From: Weeksellaceae bacterium TAE3-ERU29
GTDB lineage: Bacteria > Bacteroidota > Bacteroidia > Flavobacteriales > Weeksellaceae
DNA: 44,838 nt
Assembly: GCA_019218445.1 (NCBI GenBank)
Contig: JAHUUM010000018.1
Location: forward strand, 1-44,838
Direction: 5' to 3'
The translations under genes were made by a program, and so were the position numbers. The notes under the pieces are model-generated. The model did no database searches. It was given only the letters and a program-made list of their open reading frames with translations, and had not been told where the DNA came from. Shown piece by piece: positions 1 to 7,614 of the stretch. The stretch's first letter is position 1. Every line of letters starts with the position of its first letter.

Positions 1-11
1 TTATTTTATTG

Positions 12-44
12 AAAAAAAGCCCTGTTTTTAGCAGGGCTTTTTTA
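12..44. terminator. Rho-independent terminator
   Basis: A GC-rich hairpin with stem aaaagccctg / cagggctttt is followed by a T-run. It is symmetric enough to work on either strand. It probably ends a gene left of the window and insulates the cytochrome c peroxidase gene downstream. Confidence 0.8.
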
Positions 45-258
45 ATTTATAATAATTTCTATATTAAGCTTATACTAAAAACCCCAACAAAACACTTGTA
101 TTATTAGAACAACGATTTAAAATAATAAATTTTGGTTTATTAAGATTTCCCTTTAATTTTGATTTATTCTAAATTCTAACTGTATGTTTTTTATCATATT
201 TTATTATAATATTAATATTTAACTTTAATTATTGTTAAAAATTTAAATATTTGTAAAT

Positions 259-1299
259 ATGAGAAAAATATTAACTTATGCTATACTTGCCTCAACACTT
301 GTGGCTTGTGGGGGGAATAAAAAGAGCGAAAATGATTCCTTAATTAAAACAGAAGAACCCAATAAATTTAAAGAATTAGATGAAAAAGCAAGACAGATAT
401 TTGGCGTGTTAGAAATTAAGGAAAGTGAAAACAACCCAATAACTCCGGAGAAGATAAAATTAGGTAAAATGTTATATTTTGATAAAAGATTATCAAAAGA
501 TAATACACAAAGTTGTAATACCTGTCACAACTTAGATACTTATGGAGTAGATAATAAATCTCTGTCTGAAGGAAACAATGGTGGATTGGGTGGAAGAAAC
601 TCTCCCACAACATTAAATGCCGCATTACATATTGCTCAGTTTTGGGATGGTAGAGAGCCGGATGTTGAAGCTCAAGCCGGAGGGCCTATCCTAAACCCTG
701 TGGAAATGGCTATGGAAAGCGAAAAAGCCGTTGAAGACAGGTTATCCGGAATAAATGAATATGTAATTTTGTTTAAAGAAGCTTTTCCTAATGATAAACA
801 GGCTATAACTTATGATAATTTAAAAAAGGCTATTGGTGCATTTGAAAGAAATTTAATTACTTTTTCTAAATTTGATGATTATATGTCCGGTGATGATAAT
901 GCTCTAACCGAAAAAGAGAAAGAAGGAATGAAGGATTTTATAGATTTAGGCTGTACTGCTTGTCATTCAGGAGCATTGTTAGGAGGCCATATGTACCAGA
1001 AATTTGGATTATTTAATGATTATTGGGAGTATACCAAGAGTAAAAAAGTGGACAATGGTAAATTTGATTTAACTCAAAATGAAACCGATAAATTCTTCTT
1101 TAAAGTTCCTTCTTTAAGAAATGTAGAAAAAACAGCACCTTATTTTCATGATGGAAGTGTAACCGATTTAAAAGATGCAATTAGAGTAATGGCAAAAGTT
1201 CAATTAAATCAAGATATAACAGAAAACCAAATAGATAATATAGAAACTTTCTTAAAAAGTCTTACAGGAAATATTCCTATAGAATTAAAACAACAATAA
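259..1299 (+). CDS. Di-haem cytochrome c peroxidase, lipoprotein (CCP/MauG family)
   Basis: This is a periplasmic, membrane-anchored di-haem peroxidase that should reduce H2O2 with electrons from cytochrome c. Two covalent haem motifs are visible, CNTCH at residues 86-90 and CTACH at 232-236, as expected for the two cytochrome c domains of the family. The N-terminus is a lipoprotein signal with lipobox LVAC and acylated Cys17, followed by a charged linker. The length of 346 residues fits bacterial CCPs, and the motif APYFHDGS near residue 292 is typical of the second domain. The gene stands alone between two terminators, so it is probably monocistronic. Family assignment is firm. Whether it is a true peroxidase or a MauG-like oxidase is inferred from length and the lack of partner genes. 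Confidence 0.92.
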   Translation: MRKILTYAILASTLVACGGNKKSENDSLIKTEEPNKFKELDEKARQIFGVLEIKESENNPITPEKIKLGKMLYFDKRLSKDNTQSCNTCHNLDTYGVDNKSLSEGNNGGLGGRNSPTTLNAALHIAQFWDGREPDVEAQAGGPILNPVEMAMESEKAVEDRLSGINEYVILFKEAFPNDKQAITYDNLKKAIGAFERNLITFSKFDDYMSGDDNALTEKEKEGMKDFIDLGCTACHSGALLGGHMYQKFGLFNDYWEYTKSKKVDNGKFDLTQNETDKFFFKVPSLRNVEKTAPYFHDGSVTDLKDAIRVMAKVQLNQDITENQIDNIETFLKSLTGNIPIELKQQ

Positions 1300-1310
1300 A
1301 TTTACATAAC

Positions 1311-1347
1311 AAAACTCATCCTGAATTAAATTTACAGGATGAGTTTT
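1311..1347 (+). terminator. Rho-independent terminator of the peroxidase gene
   Basis: A perfect 13-bp stem (aaaactcatcctg / caggatgagtttt) with an 11-nt loop and a trailing T-run begins 11 bp after the stop codon of the peroxidase gene. Confidence 0.85.
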
Positions 1348-1648
1348 TATGTTTCATAACTTTATAACCTATGAATTTTAATAGATTTCTAAAATCCCAA
1401 TGGAAGTCGTATAGAATGTACTTTTATTCACTTGAAAAGTGGTTTCAGATATAATTTTCGCTTAACTCTATAGAAATCCAAAATAATAAGTAAGTATTGA
1501 TTTTATATTTAGCCTAAAAAACTGCTATTTTAAGCAGTTTCTTATCTATTCTGTTGTTAAAAGCAATAAGTAATTTATAAAGTTTTCGATATATAATCTG
1601 TTTTCTGATCACTCATATCTTTCAATTACAGAGAAATACGTTATTCAT
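1348..1648. other. Intergenic stretch with a second weak hairpin
   Basis: About 300 bp without a convincing gene. A small hairpin (aaactgct 1519-1526 / agcagttt 1533-1540) could end transcription in either direction. A 27-codon ORF from 1371 is rich in aromatic residues but cannot be linked to any family. Confidence 0.4.
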
Positions 1649-2083
1649 TTATTTAAGTCGTCCAAGTAGCTTATTTAATATTTCAGACTGTACAAAAGGT
1701 AAAAATTCTTCATAGAGTGTTGCTGCTCTTACATTAGTTAATTTACCTATACCATCTGGAATATTGATATAAAACTCATCTTTTACTATCCATTTTACAG
1801 GAAGTTCAAAATTTCTACGATTTTTAGACAAATTTTCTTTTTTATCAAAAAGTTGATTGGTAAGTGACTTTTCAACTATACCTATTCCTTTTATTCTTAA
1901 ATCTAAAGAGCCTGGTCGATTGGCTTTTAGATAAATTATATCTCCTACTTTTATACTTGAAATTTGATTATATAAATCTTCTGCATCATTAATATCCCAA
2001 CCAATCACAAAATTTTTATTTTTAAAAAAGTCATCCTTTATTTCATCTCCATCCCAATTAGAACCTGCTCCGAATATTGCCAT
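1649..2083 (-). CDS. Small protein with possible PUA/EVE-like fold, function unknown
   Basis: A 144-residue soluble protein starting MAIFGAGSNW. The middle reads VGDIIYLKA (about residues 47-55), then IKGIGIVEKSL. This strand pattern, a channelled hydrophobic strand followed by a G-x-G-x-V/I-E strand, is typical of PUA/EVE-type small-molecule or modified-base binding folds. That is a resemblance in pattern only; I do not recognise the family. It is monocistronic, with about 130 bp to the next gene. The ATG start is followed directly by a conserved-looking hydrophobic N-terminus. Confidence 0.6.
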   Translation of the reverse strand: MAIFGAGSNWDGDEIKDDFFKNKNFVIGWDINDAEDLYNQISSIKVGDIIYLKANRPGSLDLRIKGIGIVEKSLTNQLFDKKENLSKNRRNFELPVKWIVKDEFYINIPDGIGKLTNVRAATLYEEFLPFVQSEILNKLLGRLK

Positions 2084-2215
2084 TTGTATCTTAATTTTAT
2101 TTGTAATTTTTATTTCTTAGTTAATTCAATTTTTTTATTTATTCCGGTAATTTCTCTTTACAAACATACATCAAATTAAAAATTCTACAAAAACTTCTAC
2201 GTAAGTAATAGCTAG

Positions 2216-2734
2216 TTATTGTTTGCGAGAGTTTACATTTTTTAGAAAATAATCAAATCTTTTTTCAATAAAAGAATACGATTTCTTTAATCGGTGATCA
2301 TCATCTACTAAATTCACAACTGCTTTTGTCTGTTCTCCGAATTTAATTGAATTTGCAAATGGAACAATTTCATCATTCCAACCATGTATAATTTCAATAT
2401 TTTCACAAATTGGGTGATAATTTTTTATTGTATATTCCTTATTTGTCATATAGAGAGCTGGACATAACAGAAATAAACCAATTAAATTATAGTTATTAGA
2501 CAATACAGTTGATACATAACCTCCCATACTAGACCCTACAAGTAAAAGTGAATCAATCCCTTTTTCTTGAATATATTCCTCTAATAATATTACCCTCTCG
2601 GTTGCATTATTACACTTCGTATAGTCTAATGTAATAGTTTCAAAGCCATTTTCTTCCGCAACTCTTCTTAGAATTTTTATTTTATTCCCGTTTGGACCAC
2701 TCTCCTTTCCATGTGAAAAAATAGCTAATTTCAT
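2216..2734 (-). CDS. Alpha/beta hydrolase, YqiA/UPF0227-like esterase
   Basis: A compact alpha/beta hydrolase of about 172 residues. The nucleophile elbow is GSSMG with Ser69 at its centre. An Asp follows in HGWNDEIVP, and a late His is in DDDHRL, completing a Ser-Asp-His triad. The N-terminus MKLAIFSHGKESGPNG carries the oxyanion-region HG of small esterases. I chose the internal ATG at 2734 over the longer frame to 2773, because the extra 13 residues are encoded by a repeated promoter-like element (see 2761-2790) and the strand starting MKLAIFSHG fits the fold. Substrate unknown. Confidence 0.8.
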   Translation of the reverse strand: MKLAIFSHGKESGPNGNKIKILRRVAEENGFETITLDYTKCNNATERVILLEEYIQEKGIDSLLLVGSSMGGYVSTVLSNNYNLIGLFLLCPALYMTNKEYTIKNYHPICENIEIIHGWNDEIVPFANSIKFGEQTKAVVNLVDDDHRLKKSYSFIEKRFDYFLKNVNSRKQ

Positions 2735-2760
2735 TATATTGTCTTTTATGATTGCTAATA

Positions 2761-2790
2761 CAAATATACGCAATTATCTATTAACCAATA
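2761..2790 (-). promoter_or_regulatory. Promoter-like repeat, copy 1 (upstream of the 2734 hydrolase)
   Basis: Read on the minus strand this is TTG, 17 bp, TATATTTG, matching the Flavobacteriia promoter consensus TTG-N17-23-TAnnTTTG. The -7-like box lies 27 bp from the ATG at 2734. The same 22-bp core recurs at 3011-3032 and 5079-5100. Confidence 0.5.
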
Positions 2791-2834
2791 AGTAAATAAT
2801 TAAAAAGTGTGATAAATGAAGTGACGATCGGGAA

Positions 2835-2914
2835 GTCCCGTCATTACGAGGAGGAACGACGAAGTAATCTCTTTGGTTAATCCTGTCATTCTGAACTCGT
2901 TTCAGTATCTCATC
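2835..2914. repeat. Composite interspersed intergenic repeat
   Basis: Two segments resemble intergenic repeats found in many bacteria: gtcattacgagga...gaagtaatct at about 2839-2870, and tgtcattctgaactcgtttc at 2884-2903 continuing into agtatct. Translated shadows of such repeats produce spurious ORFs, including the 63-codon one here. No gene is called. Confidence 0.6.
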
Positions 2915-3010
2915 TTCAATAAATAAAAAATAATATTTTTTAGGGTTTAAAATATTTAGTAACATAGTTATCGTGATTTACAAAATTATTTCCAAGATTT
3001 AAATGAAAGT

Positions 3011-3037
3011 AAATATACGCAATTATCTATTAGCCAA
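3011..3037 (-). repeat. Promoter-like repeat, copy 2 (orphan)
   Basis: Identical to copy 1 over the 22-bp core. On the minus strand it gives TTG-N17-TATATTTA, so the last base of the -7 box differs, and no gene starts 27 bp downstream. It is probably a remnant of a lost gene start. Confidence 0.5.
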
Positions 3038-3070
3038 TACTCTAAATTACTAATAAATGAGTTTTATTTA

Positions 3071-3122
3071 ATTCATTTATTTTTATAACTACGTCTTTTT
3101 GTAAATCTTCGGCAAGGTTGAA
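3071..3122 (-). repeat. 52-bp direct repeat, copy A (C-terminal gene remnant)
   Basis: This matches 4402-4453 at about 47 of 52 positions in the same orientation. Both copies read in frame on the minus strand as the end of one protein (here FNLAEDLQKDVVIKINELN). The two copies flank the sigma/anti-sigma pair. Confidence 0.65.
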
Positions 3123-3162
3123 TACAGTGATGTTATGTGTATAAAATTTAGAATGTTTTCTT

Positions 3163-3810
3163 TTAAGATTTACACTCTGCATTTTCAATTATTTTCTTTA
3201 ATCTATTAATTTCGTGCCCATATTTTTTTTTGTCTTTCATACTAATTAAATAATAAGTGACGATGAATAAAACAATTGATATAACCGAGATATATAATAC
3301 AGAAAATATATGATCTGTATTGTGAAAATAGCTACTAAAGGTTAAATAACCCCCAACAAGAATGGTAATTGAAGACCAATATTTATTAAATTTCAAATAA
3401 GATTTAATGGAATTATAATTATCTTTTAAATTAATCAATGTGGAATGATTACTTATGCTTAACTTTCTAATTTTGTAGTAGGTTACGGCTTGACGAATTA
3501 TGAGAATTCCTTGAAAAATAAAGATAAATATCAACATTATAATAAAAAACTTAAATAACGAATCATTTTGCGTATGACTATTGTTATGTATTATTCCTGT
3601 TATTGATAAATAAAGTAATACTGTAAAAACTATTGATTGAGTTATGATTGAATATTTAAACTTAGATTTAATTTCCATAATTGATAATTTTGATTTTGAA
3701 TTAATAGAGTTTATAATAAACTCTGGTTTAAGGGTATTGTTTTGAGATTTAGAAAAGTCTTGCCAAGCCATTTTCAAATCCTCTTCATTATTAAATTTTA
3801 TTTTTTCCAT
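3163..3810 (-). CDS. Membrane protein, putative anti-sigma factor
   Basis: A 215-residue protein with a charged cytosolic N-terminal region (residues 1-48) followed by four likely membrane helices at about 49-70, 85-108, 143-162 and 167-188, then a short charged tail. It starts 3 bp after the stop of the ECF sigma gene, so the two are translationally coupled. ECF sigma factors are often encoded just before a membrane-bound anti-sigma partner, so a role in sequestering the sigma factor is inferred from position and topology. No zinc-binding HxxxCxxC anti-sigma motif is present, so it is not a classical ZAS-type anti-sigma and may be a different class of partner. Confidence 0.6.
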   Translation of the reverse strand: MEKIKFNNEEDLKMAWQDFSKSQNNTLKPEFIINSINSKSKLSIMEIKSKFKYSIITQSIVFTVLLYLSITGIIHNNSHTQNDSLFKFFIIMLIFIFIFQGILIIRQAVTYYKIRKLSISNHSTLINLKDNYNSIKSYLKFNKYWSSITILVGGYLTFSSYFHNTDHIFSVLYISVISIVLFIVTYYLISMKDKKKYGHEINRLKKIIENAECKS

Positions 3811-3813
3811 TTT

Positions 3814-4281
3814 TTATCTATTATAATTTTCTATTAAATATTTTTTTATGCGATGAATTTTAACTTTAACATTTGATAAAGTTATCCCCGTCATCTCTGC
3901 TATTTTTTTTAGAGGATAACCGTCAAGGTATAAGGAGATAATATTTTTATCAAAATCATTAAGAGAATTCAGCATAATCCTTAACTGGTTAACGGACTCT
4001 AACTTATTTTCATTAGTTGAAGGTATATCTTGGACTCTTGACATATCAAACGTTGTAATTGTCTTCTTACTTTTTAGAGTAAGGACAGTATTCAAACTTA
4101 TTTTATACAACCATGTACTAAATTTGGAGTCTCCTCGAAAGTTCGGATAAGATTTCCACGATTGAAGTAATATTTCTTGATAATAATCATTTTTATCTGA
4201 CTCTTTATCACAATATAAATTTATCACTTTGTGGATAATCTTTTCGTTAATCAATATCTTATTTATAAATTCATCTTGCAT
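3814..4281 (-). CDS. ECF-type RNA polymerase sigma factor
   Basis: A 155-residue sigma-70 family protein. Region 2 is visible around residues 30-65, with the pattern YYQEILLQSWKSYPNFRGDS then FSTWLYKISLN. Region 4 is at about 100-150, with a helix-turn-helix in LKKIAEMTGITLSNVKVKIHR. Region 3 is absent, as in ECF factors. It is the first gene of a two-gene unit with a membrane partner (3163-3810). The region upstream to 4401 shows no clear TAnnTTTG box, so it may drive its own promoter as many ECF factors do; this is inference. Confidence 0.9.
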   Translation of the reverse strand: MQDEFINKILINEKIIHKVINLYCDKESDKNDYYQEILLQSWKSYPNFRGDSKFSTWLYKISLNTVLTLKSKKTITTFDMSRVQDIPSTNENKLESVNQLRIMLNSLNDFDKNIISLYLDGYPLKKIAEMTGITLSNVKVKIHRIKKYLIENYNR

Positions 4282-4401
4282 ATACCCTATTAGTATAGAT
4301 TTTTTAGAAAAAGTTACAACTATATTCTATGAATTTATTATAAAATCCTTATTTGTATATAAATCAATAGTTTAAATTATTAAAAACTAATTTTTATTTC
4401 A

Positions 4402-4453
4402 ATTCATTTATTTTTATAACGGCATCTTTTTGTAAATCTTCGGTAAGGTTAAA
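4402..4453 (-). repeat. 52-bp direct repeat, copy B (C-terminal gene remnant)
   Basis: Second copy of the element at 3071-3122. On the minus strand an open frame of about 41 codons ends here with ASQKLGKTFNLTEDLQKDAV and continues IKINELK then a stop. An in-frame stop lies upstream near 4520. This looks like the 3-prime end of a lost gene. Confidence 0.6.
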
Positions 4454-4525
4454 GGTTTTCCCTAATTTTTGTGAGGCATTTATAAAGGTGATAAATAATA
4501 TACGATTATGGTGTTGTTTTTATTT

Positions 4526-5051
4526 TCAGAATATCCATTTAATAACAGTTGCAAATCCAATTATAATCAGAATCACAATTGACATAAAATTCCGGATAAT
4601 AAATACCCACCTAATTTATCTTTAAAAGTCTGTTTGTGTTTAAATGCTTTTTTCCGCTTATTATTTTTCGGGGTAAATTTTGGAACATAACCAGTTTTCT
4701 TCTTACTGTCGGTTTCTAATTCAGTCAATTTATTTTGAGTAAATTCTGAAAGTTTGGATTTATCTCCCGAAACATTATTTCTTGTAAAATTTGATATCCG
4801 GAATAATTTACTGATTTTTCATAAATCTCAACACACTTTTTGATTCGTTCATCTATAGGCTCAGTCAGAATCCAATATTTTCCGGCAGAGTCCAAAAATC
4901 CACTTTCGTAATATAATTCAGCGAGTTTATTCCACAATTGAATTTCATTTGGATTTTCCTGAATTAAATTCCGCAACCTATCAGATGCTTTAGACTTTAA
5001 ACCGTTTTCAATTTCAAAATCTATTTTTTCTAACTTTTCTTTTAAACTCAA
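4526..5051 (-). pseudogene. DUF6584-like protein broken by two frameshifts
   Basis: The intact 5-prime part (stop at 4725) contains ASDRLRNLIQENPNE, then LAELYYESGFLDSAGKYW, a TPR-like pattern I associate with DUF6584 proteins. Downstream the protein continues in another frame as NNVSGDKSKLSEFTQNKLTE and on through a Lys-rich stretch to LGGY. It then shifts frame again into a hydrophobic tail, MSIVILIIIGFATVIKWIF, ending at 4526. Each shift is repaired by adding one T to a T-run (A-runs at 4786-4789 and 4601-4603 on the plus strand). The likely start is TTG at 5051, 27 bp below a promoter-like repeat; no ATG is near. Real decay and homopolymer sequencing errors both fit. Confidence 0.7.
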
Positions 5052-5077
5052 AATTATTCTTTTTAATAGATAACACT

Positions 5078-5100
5078 CAAATATACGCAATTATCTATTA
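5078..5100 (-). promoter_or_regulatory. Promoter-like repeat, copy 3 (upstream of the DUF6584-like gene)
   Basis: The same 22-bp core as 2762-2783, giving TATATTTG on the minus strand 27 bp from the TTG start at 5051. That is the same spacing as copy 1 to its gene. The -33 TTG seen in copy 1 has decayed here. Confidence 0.45.
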
Positions 5101-5113
5101 ATCAGAAAGTAAA

Positions 5114-5956
5114 TTAAAAATTAATCTCCTCAACTTTAGCATCAAGCCAAGCCAAAGTCTTTTTTAGAAATTCACTTTTATTGGGTTCATTGTGGAGTTC
5201 GTGATAACCACCTTCCCACGAATAAAATAAAATATCTCCTTTCCAGTTTTCAGAAAGATTTTTTGTAGCGTTGTGAGACGTGAGTTGGTCGGCTGTGCCG
5301 TGTTGTAAGAGTAAAGGCATTGAAATTATATGTGGCTTTTTTAATTCGTCGGCGGAATCAAACATAATGCGAGCCATTTGCAAAGATACTTTTTCGTGAT
5401 TGAGCGGATCATTCAAATAATCTTTTACCACTTTTTTATTTCGACTGATTCCGTCTACATTCAATCCGTTGGAAATGATTAATTTTGGAAAAATATGACT
5501 TGCCATTTTTCCCAAACTGATTTTTATAGCCGGTTCGGGATTTCCTTGTTCCACAAAAGGTGAAGTAACGATGGCTAAATCAGGTAAAACCTTGCCTTTT
5601 AGTAAATACAATAAGGTTTTAAGTCCGCCCAAGCTGTGTCCGTATAAAATAATAGGAGCATCGGTTTCTGATTGTATCCATTCCACCAACATTTGAATTT
5701 CATTCAGCCATTGGTTTTGTGAATGAATATGTCCGCGTTTACCTTCGGATTTTCCGTGTCCGAAAGAGTCAAATCCGTAAACTGAATATCCGTTCTCCAA
5801 ATAAAAATCAAAAACATGCTGATACCGATCAATGTGTTCACCAATTCCGTGAACAAAACCGATTGCTCCTTTTTCAGGTAATTGTGTGCGAAATTTTACG
5901 CGATGAATTGTATCACCGAATTTATTTTTGTATTGGGAGGTTTGGAGGTTTGGCAT
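5114..5956 (-). CDS. Alpha/beta hydrolase, monoacylglycerol lipase/lysophospholipase-like
   Basis: A 280-residue serine hydrolase of the monoglyceride lipase type. The oxyanion segment is FVHGIGEH (residues 34-41), and GFDSFGHGKSEGKRG (61-75) is the typical strand following it. The nucleophile is Ser108 in GHSLGG, the Asp lies in LLQHGTADQLTS, and the His is in GGYHELHNE near the C-terminus. There is no signal peptide, so it should act in the cytoplasm on acyl esters such as monoacylglycerols or lysophospholipids. Base composition is noticeably more G+C-rich than the neighbouring small genes. Family firm, substrate inferred. Confidence 0.88.
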   Translation of the reverse strand: MPNLQTSQYKNKFGDTIHRVKFRTQLPEKGAIGFVHGIGEHIDRYQHVFDFYLENGYSVYGFDSFGHGKSEGKRGHIHSQNQWLNEIQMLVEWIQSETDAPIILYGHSLGGLKTLLYLLKGKVLPDLAIVTSPFVEQGNPEPAIKISLGKMASHIFPKLIISNGLNVDGISRNKKVVKDYLNDPLNHEKVSLQMARIMFDSADELKKPHIISMPLLLQHGTADQLTSHNATKNLSENWKGDILFYSWEGGYHELHNEPNKSEFLKKTLAWLDAKVEEINF

Positions 5957-5985
5957 ATAGCTAATTTAGAAACTTAAAATTATAC

Positions 5986-6459
5986 TTAATGAATTATACC
6001 TAATAATACGCTTTTCTGTTTTAAAAAAGTTCCATATAAATGTCCGTAAAAAGAGATTAGAATTTCTAATGATGTCAACTCTTCTTTTTCTAACTTAAGG
6101 ATATAGTTTCCATTATGAATCAATTGTTTTTCATTACGAATCTTTAATAGAGTTTTTCCATTTTCATCTACCAATTGAGTCCCCCATTTTAATCCCCAAA
6201 CTCCTTTAATTTTTTTATTTAACTCAATTATTTCCGTATTTCCTGAAAATGAATTTGTCTTTAAACAATAGAGTGGTTCATTATTTCTTAAAATGGTAGT
6301 GTCCCATTCATCTCGAATGACTTGATATTTTTCATTTCCAATTATTATTTCACTCTCTTTAAAATTTCCTTTTAGGTCAATTTTAATTTTGCCTATGATT
6401 TTTGATTGAGAATCATAAATATTAAAGTAGCCTTTTTCAAAATTTGCTTTTATTTCCAT
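5986..6459 (-). CDS. Hypothetical protein, beta-rich
   Basis: A 157-residue protein made mostly of alternating short strands, for example FNIYDSQSKIIGKIKIDLKG and TQLVDENGKTLLKI. The repeated strand-turn-DxxGK pattern resembles the Tubby C-terminal/LURP-one-like barrel fold, but this is a weak impression and no family is claimed. It lies in a block of small orphan genes and has no signal peptide or membrane helix. Confidence 0.6.
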   Translation of the reverse strand: MEIKANFEKGYFNIYDSQSKIIGKIKIDLKGNFKESEIIIGNEKYQVIRDEWDTTILRNNEPLYCLKTNSFSGNTEIIELNKKIKGVWGLKWGTQLVDENGKTLLKIRNEKQLIHNGNYILKLEKEELTSLEILISFYGHLYGTFLKQKSVLLGIIH

Positions 6460-6524
6460 TTGCTCTCTTTATTTCATTTTTAGTCTGTTTATCTCATTAT
6501 AGAATATGACAATGTTATACGCCG

Positions 6525-6821
6525 TTATTTGTTTTTAATTTCTATTGGTAATTCGTCAATATATTCTAATATTGGCACAGAACTCCTTACACAAACGCCT
6601 GTTCTTATGTAATTACCACAATTACATTCAAAATAATGATAATATACATACTTTTCTCCTTCATAAAATTCTTCTTCTAAATCTTCAAGAGAAGTATCTC
6701 CTCCCTTAAATTTAAAAAGACCTTTGGTTACATATTTTCTCCACAATTCAATCTTATCAAAATAATCCTCGAATGTTAATTCACGATTCGGAATTGTACA
6801 ATATTCACAGTCCTTATTCAT
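6525..6821 (-). CDS. Small Cys-containing hypothetical protein
   Basis: A 98-residue acidic protein with CEYC near the N-terminus (residues 5-8) and CNCG near residue 70, followed by another Cys, so it may bind a metal. Its ATG overlaps the stop codon of the upstream gene (6818-7336) by 4 bp, showing translational coupling. Function unknown. In this setting (next to a broken colicin-immunity-like gene) a role as an immunity protein is possible but unproven. Confidence 0.6.
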   Translation of the reverse strand: MNKDCEYCTIPNRELTFEDYFDKIELWRKYVTKGLFKFKGGDTSLEDLEEEFYEGEKYVYYHYFECNCGNYIRTGVCVRSSVPILEYIDELPIEIKNK

Positions 6822-7336
6822 TTAACTATATTCATTGTCGTAAAGCGTTTTTTTTGAACTCCTTTTTCTATTTTAACAAGAGTCAATTTAATTTCTTCTT
6901 CATTTAAGAATTCTACCCATTCAATAAATTCAGTATTTTTCCAATCAATGGTTGTAGTTTTAAATGTAGATAAATCTGTGATTTGAATTAAATCAACATA
7001 AATCTCCATTAACTTTCCAAAACCAAATACATTTCCAATAAATGAAACAGTTGAAGTTCCTTTGTATGGTAAATTATGAATTTCTGAAGTATTAAGTTTT
7101 AATAGTTTAGCTGTTCCTTCTACTGGAATATAGGCAAATCCAAAACTTTCAAGTTGCCATTTTTCGACTCTAAAATTTATATAATTCCAACCATTAGGAA
7201 ATAATTTACTATTAATATTAGAACTATTATATAATACGTCAACTTTCCATAATTCTCTACCGTTATTAGGCTCTGAATATCCAACAAAATCTACAGTAAG
7301 TTTTTTGTCAGTTGTTGTTTTAGATTTAGGAAGCAT
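6818..7336 (-). CDS. Hypothetical protein, coupled to the Cys-containing gene
   Basis: A 172-residue soluble protein of mixed alpha/beta character with no recognised motif and no signal peptide. It overlaps the next gene by 4 bp (ATGA type). Upstream, 4 bp away, ends a broken colicin-immunity-like gene on the same strand, so the three may once have formed one operon. No function can be assigned. Confidence 0.6.
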   Translation of the reverse strand: MLPKSKTTTDKKLTVDFVGYSEPNNGRELWKVDVLYNSSNINSKLFPNGWNYINFRVEKWQLESFGFAYIPVEGTAKLLKLNTSEIHNLPYKGTSTVSFIGNVFGFGKLMEIYVDLIQITDLSTFKTTTIDWKNTEFIEWVEFLNEEEIKLTLVKIEKGVQKKRFTTMNIVK

Positions 7337-7340
7337 AAAT

Positions 7341-7541
7341 TTAAAGTTGAATTGGTTTATAAGCTAATGCTTTATCAATAATTTCTTTAAGGCTTGAATC
7401 GCTCCAATATATCAAGTCAGAGATATTTGGGTCAGGAATATTTTAGAAGAAAATATTCAGCAACTCATCTATTTCTTTTTCTGTCTTATTTTCAATGTCT
7501 AAAATGTTATTTACTAAGTTTACTAATTCTTCTCTTGTCAT
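7341..7541 (-). pseudogene. Colicin E-type immunity protein (e9imm-like), interrupted by an in-frame stop
   Basis: Too short for routine gene calling. The minus strand reads MTREELVNLVNNILDIEN, then KTEKEIDELLNIFF, then TAA at 7443-7445, then NIPDPNISDLIYWSDSS and LKEIIDKALAYKPIQL to a second stop at 7341. Both halves are in one frame, 66 residues in all if the stop is read through. The pattern (helix with EELVxLV, acidic helix EIDELL, xPxPxxSDLIYW, then EIIDKALAYKP) is that of DNase-colicin immunity homologues. One substitution (AAA to TAA) would explain the break. The encoded 32-residue remnant lacks the toxin-binding helix III region. Confidence 0.72.
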
Positions 7542-7614
7542 TTTTGGTAATGCCCTACAATGGTTAAGTGCATATTTCAATTATGTATAAAAGTACGGAT
7601 TTTTATTAAAAAAA

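Noticed and set aside
1371-1454. 27-codon ORF starting MNFNRFLKSQWKSYRMYFYS
   Set aside because: No promoter, no family resemblance and too short; possibly a truncated membrane-protein start, but not supportable.
2774-2965. 63-codon ORF on the minus strand
   Set aside because: It is the translation of interspersed repeats (2835-2914); such ORFs appear wherever these repeats occur.
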